Source of the DNA: Alcanivorax sp.
Lineage (GTDB): Bacteria > Pseudomonadota > Gammaproteobacteria > Pseudomonadales > Alcanivoracaceae
Reading direction: 5' to 3'
Length of the DNA stretch: 64,000 nt
Assembly (NCBI GenBank): GCA_022565695.1
Contig: JAIUME010000001.1
Span: 310,001-374,000, forward strand
The translations under genes were made by a program, and so were the position numbers. Below are positions 22,327 to 31,325 of the stretch, piece after piece. Numbering within the stretch: the first letter of the stretch is position 1; every line of letters starts with the position of its first letter. The notes under the pieces were generated by a model that saw only the letters and a program-made list of their open reading frames with translations, searched no databases and had not been told where the DNA came from.

Positions 22327-23070
22327 TTACTTGTTCATTTTCCTGAACACTTCCATGACATCAAATGGCAGCGGGAAGAAGATCGTCGACGAATTTTTCT
22401 GCGACATGTCACTCATGGTCTGCAGATAACGCAACTGCATGGCGCCCGGATCATTGGTCATGATCTGTGCCGCTTCTACCAGTTTTTCTGCGGCTTGCTG
22501 TTCGCCTTCTGCGTGAATCACTTTCGCCCGACGCTCTCGTTCAGCTTCCGCCTGACGGGCAATGGCGCGAATCATGTTTTCATTCAGATCGACATGCTTG
22601 ATTTCCACGTTGGTCACCTTGATGCCCCAACTGTCAGTCTGGGAATCAATGATCGCCTGGATATCTTCATTAAGCTTGTCACGCTCGGAAAGCATCTCGT
22701 CCAGATCGTGCTTGCCCAACACCGAACGCAGCGTGGTTTGCGCGAGCTGGCTGGTGGCAGAGTAATAATCCTCAACCTGGATGATGGCCTTGTTGGGGTC
22801 CACAACGCGAAAGTACAGCACCGCGTTCACGCGCACAGTCACGTTATCGCGGGAAATCACATCCTGGCTGGGTACATCCAGCGTGATAATTCGCAGATCC
22901 ACCCGCACCATTTGCTGGACGCCAGGAATGACAATGATCAGACCCGGCCCTTTCACGGCCTGGAAACGCCCCAGGAAAAAGACTACGCCGCGCTGATACT
23001 CCGGCAGAATACGCACCGACATTGCAACCAGGCCCAGAACAAGCAGCACCGGTGTCAGATAAGCAATCAT
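22327..23070 (-). CDS. Slipin (SPFH/stomatin-like membrane protein)
   Basis: 247 residues. One N-terminal membrane anchor (about 3-20), then the SPFH/band 7 domain ([15 protein letters not shown] onward) and a C-terminal helix. Such proteins form membrane microdomain scaffolds and partner NfeD-type proteases. It lies 14 bp after nfeD, the classic pair, so the two products probably act together in membrane protein quality control. Confidence 0.93.
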   Translation of the reverse strand: MIAYLTPVLLVLGLVAMSVRILPEYQRGVVFFLGRFQAVKGPGLIIVIPGVQQMVRVDLRIITLDVPSQDVISRDNVTVRVNAVLYFRVVDPNKAIIQVEDYYSATSQLAQTTLRSVLGKHDLDEMLSERDKLNEDIQAIIDSQTDSWGIKVTNVEIKHVDLNENMIRAIARQAEAERERRAKVIHAEGEQQAAEKLVEAAQIMTNDPGAMQLRYLQTMSDMSQKNSSTIFFPLPFDVMEVFRKMNK

Positions 23071-23084
23071 GAATCATCTCCTTG

Positions 23085-24518
23085 CTATGATGCCGGGGGA
23101 GAGTCCCCGGCAGGTTCTACATCCACACTCAACCCTTTCACGGCCGTCACTCGCAGCTTCTGGCCGCTGTGCACTTCCACGGCGGCGCTCGCACGCCAGG
23201 ACTCGCCAAACACTCTTACCCGGCCTTCGCCGGCCTGGAAATCATTCAGCGCCACCGCTTCGGCACCGATCAGGCCTTCTGCGCCGGTTATCGAGGGCGT
23301 ACGTCGTAACCGTATCATACGCGTCAGCCCCCAGGTCATCAGCCCGGCAGACACCAGCGCCGTACCACCTATCATCGGGATCGAAATGTGCAGGTTCGCA
23401 TCATCCATCAGGATGATGGACCCGAACACGAAGGCGATGATCCCTCCCAGGCCGAGAATGCCGAAACTTGGCATGAAGGCCTCCCCCACCATGAAGGCAA
23501 GCCCCAGAATGATCAGTGCCAACCCCGCATAGTTGATGGGCAACACCTGGAAGGCATACAGCGCCAGAATCAGGCAGATGGCGCCGATCACGCCGGGATA
23601 GATATTTCCGGGGCTGGAGAGTTCGAAGATGATGCCGTAGAAACCCACCAGCATCAGGAAGTAGGCGATATTCGGATTGGTAATCACCGCCAGGAAATTA
23701 TTGCGCCAGTCCGGCTCCACCGCGACGATCTGCAGGTCGGCGGTCGCCAGCGTGTAGCTGCCGCGCTCCATGCGCACTTCCATGCCATCGATCTGCGCCA
23801 GCAGATCTTCGATATCTTCCGCGACCACATTGATGACGTTCTGCTCCAGCGCGTCACTGGACGTCAGATTGACGGCTTCGCGCACGGCCTCCTCCGCCCA
23901 GTCGGCATTGCGTCCGCGCAGCTCGGCCAGCCCTCTTATATAGGCAACCGCATCTTCCAGCACTTTGCGTTCCATGGCGGTGCCGCCACGGCGCTTGGCA
24001 ATTCCCTCACCGTCAACATCTGCACCGCTGCTATCGTCGGCTTCCGGTGCTGGCTGTTGGGGCTCCTCTGGCGCGCCGGGCATCCCCCCCATCTGAACCG
24101 GGGTGGCCGAACCGAGATTCGTGGAGGGCGCCATGGCCGCCACATGGCTGGCGTAAAGCAGATAGGTGCCTGCACTGGCGGCACGCGAACCCGACGGCCC
24201 GACGTAACCCACGACCGGGATCGGCGATGACAGGATTTCCTTGATCATCTGCCGCATGGCGCTGTCGAGCCCACCCGGCGTATCCATCCGCAGAATAATC
24301 ACTTCCGCGCCAACGTCCCGCGCCTGCTGCATGCCACGCAGCACATAATCGCTGGTGGCCGGGCCGATCGGGCCGTTGATGTCCAGTACCACCGCCGCCC
24401 GACGGCTGTCCTGCGCCAGCGACCCGAGGCTGAGCAATATACCCAATCCCAGACAGACCATTGCGGCAACACGGAACCGCCGCTGCCAGGAAAACATCTG
24501 TTGCCTGAAACGTATCAT
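23085..24518 (-). CDS. nfeD: NfeD-family membrane serine protease (long form)
   Basis: ClpP-like membrane protease that cuts stomatin-type partners. I start it at 24518 (MIRFRQQMFS) because GAGGTG lies just upstream, giving 477 residues. A signal/anchor comes first, then the ClpP-class domain with nucleophile Ser115 (ASAG) and the general-base Lys in MERKVLEDA. Four to five membrane spans follow, with a C-terminal OB-fold NfeD domain. An acidic, proline-rich insert sits near residues 145-170. It forms an operon with the slipin gene downstream. Confidence 0.92.
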   Translation of the reverse strand: MIRFRQQMFSWQRRFRVAAMVCLGLGILLSLGSLAQDSRRAAVVLDINGPIGPATSDYVLRGMQQARDVGAEVIILRMDTPGGLDSAMRQMIKEILSSPIPVVGYVGPSGSRAASAGTYLLYASHVAAMAPSTNLGSATPVQMGGMPGAPEEPQQPAPEADDSSGADVDGEGIAKRRGGTAMERKVLEDAVAYIRGLAELRGRNADWAEEAVREAVNLTSSDALEQNVINVVAEDIEDLLAQIDGMEVRMERGSYTLATADLQIVAVEPDWRNNFLAVITNPNIAYFLMLVGFYGIIFELSSPGNIYPGVIGAICLILALYAFQVLPINYAGLALIILGLAFMVGEAFMPSFGILGLGGIIAFVFGSIILMDDANLHISIPMIGGTALVSAGLMTWGLTRMIRLRRTPSITGAEGLIGAEAVALNDFQAGEGRVRVFGESWRASAAVEVHSGQKLRVTAVKGLSVDVEPAGDSPPAS

Positions 24519-24679
24519 GGACACCTCTGTGACGAGCACCGCCCTCGCGACTGATGCCATGATCCGCCCTGCCCCATGAGCTGGTCGTCAACGACATCCG
24601 ATACCGGGCGTACCGGTAATTTTTCCTTGTTCAACAAAGGTATAGGGGAAACAAAACAAACTCAAGCAGGGCGCAGAAC

Positions 24680-24696
24680 AGCGCTTGACAAGCGCT
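24680..24696. promoter_or_regulatory. 17-bp perfect palindrome upstream of the cold shock gene
   Basis: Arms AGCGCTTG and CAAGCGCT flank a single central A, 118 bp before the cold shock start and 161 bp before the divergent nfeD start. It contains TTGACA, but no -10 lies at 17 bp. No T-run follows on either strand, so a terminator is unlikely. A dimeric regulator site is inferred. The rest of 24519-24813 shows no gene. Confidence 0.4.
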
Positions 24697-24813
24697 GAAA
24701 AAAAAGTGGCGGGGGTTCAGAAAAGGGGGTAAGGTTAATTCAGCTGCAGCATTCAGGCAGTAAATGCTGTATGCAACACCTGTAATTATTTGTTTTTCTG
24801 AGGTATAGATTCA

Positions 24814-25017
24814 ATGGCTACCGGCACAGTGAAATGGTTCAACGAGTCCAAAGGTTTTGGTTTCATTACTCAGGACGACGGCGGTGCAGACGTATTCGTT
24901 CACTTCAGCGCGATTCAGGGTTCAGGCTTCAAGACCCTCGCTGAAGGTCAGAAGGTCTCCTACGAAATTCAACAGGGCCCCAAAGGTCCTCAAGCTGCCA
25001 ACGTCAACGCCGGCTGA
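24814..25017 (+). CDS. Cold shock protein (CspA family)
   Basis: 67-residue single-stranded nucleic-acid-binding protein that acts as an RNA chaperone. Both RNP motifs are intact: KGFGFI at about 13-18 and DVFVHF at about 26-31. GAGGT precedes the ATG, and the transcript ends at a strong terminator. Whether it is cold-induced or constitutive cannot be told; the leader is probably short. Confidence 0.97.
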   Translation: MATGTVKWFNESKGFGFITQDDGGADVFVHFSAIQGSGFKTLAEGQKVSYEIQQGPKGPQAANVNAG

Positions 25018-25048
25018 ACAGGCCCCGTGACCATGGCAGAATGACAGA

Positions 25049-25082
25049 AAGCCTCATCCCTTGTCGGGGGTGAGGCTTTTTT
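25049..25082 (+). terminator. Rho-independent terminator of the cold shock gene
   Basis: Stem AAGCCTCA/TGAGGCTT with further G-C pairing inside, followed by a run of T. It is placed 32 bp after the stop codon. Confidence 0.9.
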
Positions 25083-25108
25083 GTTGTCCGCTTTCCGCAC
25101 GCTGCTCG

Positions 25109-25447
25109 TCAGCCGTGACGTAATGCTGTTTTTTTCTGCCGACTGAGACGCTTGAGCGCCCACTCCCGACGCGCGGCTTCGCTTCGCGACGGCACCTGCT
25201 CTGTGTACACCAGCGCCACAGGACGTCTGGCGCGGGTATATCGCGCGCCGCGCTGCACGCCCGGCTCAGTGCCATTGTGCTCGCTGGTGCGCCGCACCGG
25301 ATCGGTGGTGATCCCGGTGTAATAGGTGCCATCCGCACACTCCACCATATACACATACCAGATCGGCGTACTCGCCGTGTTACCCTCAGCCGCCTCTGTT
25401 ATGCTCTCGGCAATGGCCGTGCTGTCTGTTGTATCGTCTGTCGGCAT
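25109..25447 (-). CDS. GIY-YIG nuclease-superfamily protein (YhbQ/UPF0213 type)
   Basis: 112 residues. The GIY-YIG module is at about 30-105: WYVYMVECADGTYYTGITTD carries the two signature tripeptides in the forms VYM and YTG, followed by the conserved Arg (DPVRR), His (EHN) and the ARYT..RPV stretch. The first 28 residues are a low-complexity Thr/Ala-rich tail not found in all members. The biological role of this stand-alone family is unclear; nicking of DNA is inferred from the fold only. Confidence 0.87.
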   Translation of the reverse strand: MPTDDTTDSTAIAESITEAAEGNTASTPIWYVYMVECADGTYYTGITTDPVRRTSEHNGTEPGVQRGARYTRARRPVALVYTEQVPSRSEAARREWALKRLSRQKKTALRHG

Positions 25448-25490
25448 GGCCTCTGATCCGCTGCTCCATCATGCCTGAAGGATTGCTGAC

Positions 25491-25883
25491 ATGATTTCGT
25501 ATCTGTACTGGTTCGTACTGATTGCCCTGTTGTTCGTTATTCTGTTCGGCCTTGGCGCGCGACTCAACCGCTGGAAGCCCGCGATCATCGTCAGCGCCAT
25601 CGTGCTGGCCAGTGGCACCCTGCTGTACTACTTCTATCTGGAACAGATGTTCGTCAAACGCTGGGGTGGCAGCATGAGCATCAGCGTGCCCGCCGGACAG
25701 GTGCATATGGGCGCCACCTGGAAAGACGACAACCTGTGGATACAGAACTACGACCCTGATACCAACACCTGCATCTTCAGCGAGTACGCGCGCGGCAACC
25801 TGCTGGAAGGCCGGGTGGTCATTCGCAACTGCAACCCCCTGCTGCCCGCCCGCCAGCCCGATACGTCCACCCGCGAGAACTGA
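25491..25883 (+). CDS. Uncharacterised membrane protein
   Basis: 130 residues, not recognised. Two hydrophobic segments (about 5-24 and 30-48) are followed by a polar domain of about 80 residues containing two cysteines (CIFSEYAR and RNCNP) that could form a disulfide outside the cytoplasm. It lies 2 bp before the HopJ-family gene and is probably co-transcribed with it. No function can be offered. Confidence 0.7.
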   Translation: MISYLYWFVLIALLFVILFGLGARLNRWKPAIIVSAIVLASGTLLYYFYLEQMFVKRWGGSMSISVPAGQVHMGATWKDDNLWIQNYDPDTNTCIFSEYARGNLLEGRVVIRNCNPLLPARQPDTSTREN

Positions 25884-25885
25884 TC

Positions 25886-26257
25886 ATGCCCGCAACAGCA
25901 ACAGACAGCGAAGCTGCGCTACTGGCACGCCTGGCCAGCAGCCCTGGCGAGGTCGAGGTATCACAGGTGCTTGCCGTCATCGACGCGCATTATGCGTACA
26001 CGCCCACTCATTTCAGTATCGGTGACGGCGACGACCGGGTGGACAACCCGGCGGGCCAGAATCAGGTGGCCTGCCGCATTCTCGCCTTCGCCAGGCTGCA
26101 CCAGCTGGATACCTCGCGCACGCTGGCCTGCTTCGGGCACTACTATCGCGACGAGGTCGTCGCTGATCCTCAGGGCACCCGCCATGCCAACATTCGCGCC
26201 TTCATGCGCCACGGCTGGTCCGGGGTTCACTTTCACGGCGACGCCTTGCAGCCATAG
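25886..26257 (+). CDS. HopJ type III effector family protein
   Basis: 123 residues matching the HopJ family, with recognisable YTPTHFSIGD, AGQNQVACRILAFARLH, TLACFGHYYRDEV and the final HANIRAFMRHGWSGVHF. The name comes from a Pseudomonas syringae protein, but the family is widespread in free-living proteobacteria without type III secretion, and no secretion genes are near. The cellular role is unknown. It is coupled to the small membrane protein gene upstream. Confidence 0.85.
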   Translation: MPATATDSEAALLARLASSPGEVEVSQVLAVIDAHYAYTPTHFSIGDGDDRVDNPAGQNQVACRILAFARLHQLDTSRTLACFGHYYRDEVVADPQGTRHANIRAFMRHGWSGVHFHGDALQP

Positions 26258-26392
26258 CGGTTCAGAGACCTGCCCGAAACACGTATAATACCTGCCACAT
26301 CAGGCCCGGGCCGGCGCGCATCGGGCACCTCACCGCACCCAGACCACCGGCAGACAGCGCCGGCGGCCACTGACGGGACACAATCCGACTCC

Positions 26393-29299
26393 ATGACCGA
26401 ATTTGCCATAGGCCAGCGCTGGCTCAGCGAAACCGAAACCGAGCTGGGACTCGGTATCGTCGTCAATCTCGACTACCGCCTGGTGACGGTGTTCTACCCC
26501 GCCTGCGAAGAAGAACGCACCTACGCCAAGAACAATGCCCCGCTGTCCCGCATGACCTTCGGCCCCGGCGATACCATACAGACCAACGACGGCGACACGC
26601 TGGTGGTCCAGTCTGCGGAAGAGGTAGATCAGTTGATGATCTATCGGGCAGCGCCTGAACAACATCCGGATACGCTGCGCACCATCCCGGAAAGCCAGCT
26701 GGGCTACCTGGTCGAACTGAGCGCAGTGACCGATCGCCTGTTCTCCAAGCAGCTGGACAGCAAGGGCTGGTTCACCATGCGCGTTGCAGCGCTCAATGCC
26801 CTGGCACGCTCCGAGCAGTCGCCGGTGCAGGGCCTGCGCGGGCCGCGTATCGACCTGATCGGCCACCAGCTGGCGATCGCCGACGACGTGGCGCAGCGCT
26901 ATGCGCCCCGCGTCCTGCTGGCCGACGAAGTCGGGCTGGGCAAGACCATCGAAGCCGGCCTGATCATTCACCAGCAATTGCACACTCATCGGGCCCAGCG
27001 CGTACTGGTGGTGGTGCCCGCACCACTGGTGCACCAGTGGTTTGTGGAAATGGTGCGGCGCTTCAACCTGCATTTCAGCATCTTCGACCGTGAGCGGTTG
27101 CTTGCCCTGCAGCCCGAAACCAGCCTTCGCGACATGCTGGCGAATATCATTGCCGGTGAGGACGACGACACGGACGACAGCGCAGAGCCGGACGCCGCCT
27201 CGCCGGCATCCACCAATCCGTTCATGAGCGAGCAGTTGATCCTCTGCAGTACCGAGTTCCTGGAGCACTGCGACATGGCGCAGCTCGCCGATGCGGACTG
27301 GGACCTGCTGGTGGTGGACGAGGCGCATCACCTGACCTGGTCTGACGCCGAGGCCAGTGAAGCCTACCAACGGGTAGAACGCCTCGCGGCCTCTGCGCGC
27401 GGTCTGCTGCTGCTCACCGCCACGCCTGAGCAACTGGGTATCGAGAGCCATTTCGCCCGACTGCGCCTGCTCGACCCGGATCGCTTCCATTCCCTACCGG
27501 ACTTTCTTGCCGAGCAGGATGCCTATCAGTCGGTCGCCACCCTGGCTGCGCGGCTGCATGACGAGCCGGCCTGGGATAGCGCGCTCAAGGCCGAGGCCGC
27601 CAGACATCTGCCGGAAATGACCATCACCGAAAGCGCCCGGGACGAGATTCTGCGGGAATTGCTGGATCGCAGCGGCACCGGCCGCGCCGTGTTCCGCAAT
27701 ACCCGCAAGCACGTCAGCGGCTTTCCGGCCCGCCACGTCTACGGCGAGCCGATGATGTGGCCCGACCAGTACGGCCCTCGGGACGCGCCGGCGGACCCCG
27801 GCGACCCGGATCAATTGCTGCATCCGGAAAGCGGCTATGCCGATGACAGCTGGTGTTCCGAGGACAGCCGCGTTGCCTGGCTGGCAGATTTCCTGCGCCA
27901 GAACCGGGACCAGAAGGTACTGGTGATCTGTGCACGGCGCGAGACCGCCATCGATCTGCATGCCTGGTGCGGCTACAAGCTGGGCATGAACGTGGCCGTG
28001 TTCCACGAAGACATGGATCTGATCAGCCGCGACCGGGCGGCGGCCTATTTTGCCGACGAGGAAGACGGCGCCCAGGCGCTGATCTGCTCGGAGATCGGCA
28101 GCGAAGGCCGTAATTTCCAGTTTGCCCACCATCTGGTGCTGCTGGATCTGCCGCGCAATCCGGACCTGCTGGAACAGCGCATCGGCCGACTGGACCGTAT
28201 CGGCCAGCAGGAAGAGATCCGCATCCACGTGCCCTATTTCGCCGGCCATGCCCAGGAAGTGCTTTTCCGCTGGTACGATGAGGGTATGCAAGCATTTACT
28301 AACACCAATGCCGCCGGGCCCCAGATTCTGGCTGAAACCCGCGAGGCGCTGGAGCAGGCGCTCAACCATCCGGGTGACGACGCGCAGGCAGACGCGCTGA
28401 TCGCTCAGACGCAAGCCGTCACCGCAGCACTGCACGCCCGCATGGAAGCCGGCCGAGACCGCCTGCTGGAGCTGGGCTCCCATGATCCCGAGCGAGCGGA
28501 AAAACTGATTGCCGCCCTGGACGAGGCCGACCAGGCACCGCCCACGGACTTTATGGAAGCCGCCTTCGAGCGCTTTGGCGTCGAGGTGGAAGAACACTCC
28601 GCCGAGGCGCTGATCCTCAAGCCCGGCGCGCATATGGAAGGGCCTTTCCCGCAGCTGCCGGAAGAAGGCGTGACGGTCACCAGTCATCGGCGCACCGCCC
28701 TGGCCCGGGATGACATTCAGTTCCTCACCTGGGAGCACCCCATGGTCACCGGGGCCATCGACATGGTGCTGGCCGAAGATCGCGGCAAGGCCTGCGTCAC
28801 CCTGCTGCGCAACCGCAAGGTGAAACCCGGCACGCTATTGGTAGAGGCCGTGTACACCATCAGCTGTGTGGCACCGCGGGCCTTGCAGGCCAACCGCTTC
28901 CTGCCCACCACCGTGCTGCGCTCACTCATCGACGCCCAGGGCCGGGACCTGAGCCAGGCCATCAGCCACGAAGGGCTGAGCAAGCAATGCCACAAGCTCG
29001 ACAAGCCACTGGCGCGCAAGATCGTCGACAGCCAGCAACCGCTGCTGGAAAAACTGCTGGCAGCGGAACAGACCCGGGTCAACGCCCAGGCCGATGCGGT
29101 GATCGCCGAGGCTCGGGCAGCCATGCAGCGCGAGCAGCAGCATGCCCGCAACCGGCTGGCCCAGTTGCGGGAGAAGAACCCCGCGATCCGACCTGAGGAA
29201 ATCGCCTTTATCGACGAGCAGACGCGACAGCTGGAGCGCCATCTGGACGAAGCCAGCTGCCAGCTCGCTGCTGTGCGGATCATCGTCGCCGGCGAGTAA
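26393..29299 (+). CDS. rapA: RNA polymerase-associated protein RapA (SWI2/SNF2 ATPase)
   Basis: Recycles RNA polymerase from stalled or post-termination complexes. 968 residues, the E. coli length. Tudor-like N-terminal domains (FAIGQRWLSETETELGLG), a helicase core with P-loop ADEVGLGKTIEAG (about 180-192), DEAH box (VVDEAHH) and the C-terminal helicase half with SEIGSEGRNFQFAHHLVLLDLP and QRIGRLDRIGQ. The RapA-specific C-terminal domain follows. It stands alone with its own 135-bp upstream gap. Confidence 0.97.
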   Translation: MTEFAIGQRWLSETETELGLGIVVNLDYRLVTVFYPACEEERTYAKNNAPLSRMTFGPGDTIQTNDGDTLVVQSAEEVDQLMIYRAAPEQHPDTLRTIPESQLGYLVELSAVTDRLFSKQLDSKGWFTMRVAALNALARSEQSPVQGLRGPRIDLIGHQLAIADDVAQRYAPRVLLADEVGLGKTIEAGLIIHQQLHTHRAQRVLVVVPAPLVHQWFVEMVRRFNLHFSIFDRERLLALQPETSLRDMLANIIAGEDDDTDDSAEPDAASPASTNPFMSEQLILCSTEFLEHCDMAQLADADWDLLVVDEAHHLTWSDAEASEAYQRVERLAASARGLLLLTATPEQLGIESHFARLRLLDPDRFHSLPDFLAEQDAYQSVATLAARLHDEPAWDSALKAEAARHLPEMTITESARDEILRELLDRSGTGRAVFRNTRKHVSGFPARHVYGEPMMWPDQYGPRDAPADPGDPDQLLHPESGYADDSWCSEDSRVAWLADFLRQNRDQKVLVICARRETAIDLHAWCGYKLGMNVAVFHEDMDLISRDRAAAYFADEEDGAQALICSEIGSEGRNFQFAHHLVLLDLPRNPDLLEQRIGRLDRIGQQEEIRIHVPYFAGHAQEVLFRWYDEGMQAFTNTNAAGPQILAETREALEQALNHPGDDAQADALIAQTQAVTAALHARMEAGRDRLLELGSHDPERAEKLIAALDEADQAPPTDFMEAAFERFGVEVEEHSAEALILKPGAHMEGPFPQLPEEGVTVTSHRRTALARDDIQFLTWEHPMVTGAIDMVLAEDRGKACVTLLRNRKVKPGTLLVEAVYTISCVAPRALQANRFLPTTVLRSLIDAQGRDLSQAISHEGLSKQCHKLDKPLARKIVDSQQPLLEKLLAAEQTRVNAQADAVIAEARAAMQREQQHARNRLAQLREKNPAIRPEEIAFIDEQTRQLERHLDEASCQLAAVRIIVAGE

Positions 29300-29344
29300 C
29301 CGCCGTCACCGGCCGATGACGCCGATCCGCGCTATGATGGGGTG

Positions 29345-29638
29345 ATGGATAACCCCTATAGCGAAAGCACACTGATCAACTGGTTCAAGCGCGAGCTGGA
29401 AGCCGCTGGCGCAGATGCCGACTGGGAGCGCCAGCCCTACAGCTATGACGCCATGAACCCCTATGATTTCCTGTGCGCCCGGCTGATTCGTGAGGCCGAG
29501 CGCACCTGGCGCCTGAAGTACGGCTTTGCCCCCACCCCCGGCCAGCTGCAGAAAGCCCTTGGCGCAGCAGAATTCGACCGCTCCCGCACCCGCCGCCAGA
29601 CCCGCCTCCCCTGGCTACGCTGGCTGCGTTTGCGCTAG
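29345..29638 (+). CDS. Small uncharacterised protein after rapA
   Basis: 97 residues from ATG 29345; a GTG directly before it is also possible. Not recognised. It is soluble and rich in aromatic and charged residues (STLINWFKRELEAAGADADW, then a basic C-terminus with RRQTRLPWLRWLRLR). The arginine/tryptophan tail could contact nucleic acid or membrane (inference). It lies 45 bp after rapA and may share its transcript. Coding is supported by position and codon use, not by homology. Confidence 0.6.
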   Translation: MDNPYSESTLINWFKRELEAAGADADWERQPYSYDAMNPYDFLCARLIREAERTWRLKYGFAPTPGQLQKALGAAEFDRSRTRRQTRLPWLRWLRLR

Positions 29639-29794
29639 GTCTCAGAACGCCATTTCCGCACCCTTCCGATACCATTCATAGCATCTGCATTCATGTGCGG
29701 CCGCTCAGAATGTGCGACTGTCGGCCCCACCATAACGACAAAATGCGCCGCAGCATGCGCTACGACAACACGCTACGACAACGAGGAACTGCCG

Positions 29795-31141
29795 ATGTCA
29801 CACCAGGAATTGCCCGGCTGGCGCTGGGGCCCCTTCACCTTCCGCCTGCCGTTCTACCATACCCGTCTGTGCTGGCCCGAGTTCCTCCAGGGCATCTTCG
29901 TCGCCGCCGCCACCGGCCTGGCGCTGGTCCCGGTAATGACCACCCTGTTCGGGCTGACCTTCGAACAGGCCATCGCGCTGTCCTTTATTCATACCGTGCT
30001 CATCGCCTCGGCGGTGATTGTCTTCGGGGAGCCCTACGCCGCCGGCTGGATCACCCCTGCGCTGGCGCTGGTGCTGGCTTACGTCGTCGGGTTTGATGAC
30101 CCGGTATCCCGCTTCCAGGCGATGACGGCCCTGTCGCTGAATTTCGCCTTTCTGGTTTTTTTGCTCGGCATCACCGGGATGGGCCGGCAATTGATTGTCT
30201 GGCTCCCCAATACGCTCAAGGCCGGCATCATTCTTGGCGCCGCACTGGCCGCGCTGAAGCGGGTGTTTGTCGATGACATTGCCAGCTTTCTCGCGCAACC
30301 GGTGGCCATCAGCGTGGCCTGTGCCGTCTGTCTGATCTTCACCTTTTCGCTGCCGATGCAGAAGCTCAAGGCGCGCAGCCGTTTCTTCTTTCTGCTCGGC
30401 GCACTGGGCCTGCTGCCCGGCTTCATCGCCGCGGCGCTGATCGGCCCACTGTTCGGTGAAGTGACCTACGATATCCGTTGGGGTTTCATGATCCCGCCGG
30501 TCAGGGAAACCTTTGCGCTGGTGTCGCCCTTCAGCATCGGCTGGCCAGACGCCCAGATGTTCATTCAGGGCATACCTCTGGCACTGATCGCCTACATCAT
30601 CCTGTTCGGTGACCTGGTGACCGGCAATGAGGTGTTACGCGACGGCCTGAAATTCCGCAAGGATGAAAAGATCGATATCAACCCGGGGCGCTCGCATCTG
30701 TCGCTCTCCATCCGGAACGGGATCATGGCCATCGTGGCGCCCTTCTTCCCGACCCAGGGTTCGGTGTGGACCGGGGTTCACGTGATTATCGTGCAACGCT
30801 GGAAGCTGGGGCCCAAATCCATGAACAGCCTGCACAGCGGCCTGCATTCCTACTACCTCATGGGCATTCCGTTTATCTTCTTCACGCTGCCGCTGTTGAC
30901 CGCACTGCAACCCTTGCTGCCTGTCGCGCTTGCGCTGACACTCGTGCTCACCGGTTTCGCCTGCGCCTACATCGCCATGTCGATTCCCACGGAAAACATT
31001 TCCCGGGGCACCGTTGTGCTGATCGGCGCGGCACTGGCGTTCTTCGAGCCGTGGATTGGTCTGCTGGTGGGTATTGCCGCAACCCTGCTGCTAGTGGGCT
31101 GGGACCGCAACCCGGAACCGATTCCCCTGGACCATGATTGA
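29795..31141 (+). CDS. UraA/SulP-fold membrane permease, substrate unknown
   Basis: 448 residues from MSHQELPGWRWGPF at 29795, with GAGGA upstream. Twelve or more hydrophobic segments. The pattern of short interrupted helices with GxxxP-type motifs (SIPTENISRGT late, and the TGLALVP region early) recalls the NCS2 nucleobase and SulP anion transporter fold. There is no C-terminal STAS domain, which argues against a canonical SulP protein. The substrate is not predictable. It is followed by a hairpin terminator candidate. Confidence 0.65.
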   Translation: MSHQELPGWRWGPFTFRLPFYHTRLCWPEFLQGIFVAAATGLALVPVMTTLFGLTFEQAIALSFIHTVLIASAVIVFGEPYAAGWITPALALVLAYVVGFDDPVSRFQAMTALSLNFAFLVFLLGITGMGRQLIVWLPNTLKAGIILGAALAALKRVFVDDIASFLAQPVAISVACAVCLIFTFSLPMQKLKARSRFFFLLGALGLLPGFIAAALIGPLFGEVTYDIRWGFMIPPVRETFALVSPFSIGWPDAQMFIQGIPLALIAYIILFGDLVTGNEVLRDGLKFRKDEKIDINPGRSHLSLSIRNGIMAIVAPFFPTQGSVWTGVHVIIVQRWKLGPKSMNSLHSGLHSYYLMGIPFIFFTLPLLTALQPLLPVALALTLVLTGFACAYIAMSIPTENISRGTVVLIGAALAFFEPWIGLLVGIAATLLLVGWDRNPEPIPLDHD

Positions 31142-31178
31142 CACAATCGGTCCTGACATCACCTGAAAGACCCGGTCT

Positions 31179-31200
31179 GGCGGTCGCTTCTGCGACCGCC
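31179..31200 (+). terminator. Hairpin after the permease gene, terminator candidate
   Basis: Perfect 9-bp stem GGCGGTCGC/GCGACCGCC with loop TTCT, 38 bp after the permease stop. Only TT follows directly, so termination may be weak or Rho-assisted. Confidence 0.55.
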
Positions 31201-31232
31201 TTGCCATAAAAATATCCTTATTTCACAGTCAC

Positions 31233-31247
31233 ATGGCACTTTGCCAT
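31233..31247. promoter_or_regulatory. Palindromic operator candidate before the 7TM kinase operon
   Basis: ATGGCACTTTGCCAT: 6-bp perfect arms around CTT, 79 bp before the kinase start. The identical 15-mer, in the same orientation relative to its gene, lies upstream of the thioesterase gene at 35369-35383 (minus strand). A smaller palindrome TTTCAC-CCA-GTGAAA follows at 31264-31278. A shared regulator is inferred. Confidence 0.6.
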
Positions 31248-31325
31248 TATCCCCGGCTGTGTTTTTCACCCAGTGAAACGTCTATTCTCAACGCCGGCAT
31301 CCTTGCTGCGCGGAGTCACTGAATC

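Noticed and set aside
24685..24690. TTGACA as the -35 of the cold shock gene
   Set aside because: No -10-like hexamer lies at 16-18 bp; the bases belong to a 17-bp palindrome.
25886..26257. HopJ family gene as evidence of plant virulence or type III secretion
   Set aside because: The family is common in free-living bacteria and no secretion genes are in the window.
26330..27490. Long open frame antisense to rapA
   Set aside because: It is a frame shadow of a GC-rich gene; the opposite strand encodes the complete RapA helicase motifs.
31234..31247. TGGCAC..TTGC resembling a sigma-54 promoter before the 7TM kinase
   Set aside because: The spacing between GG and GC is too short for -24/-12 elements; the palindrome explains the sequence better.
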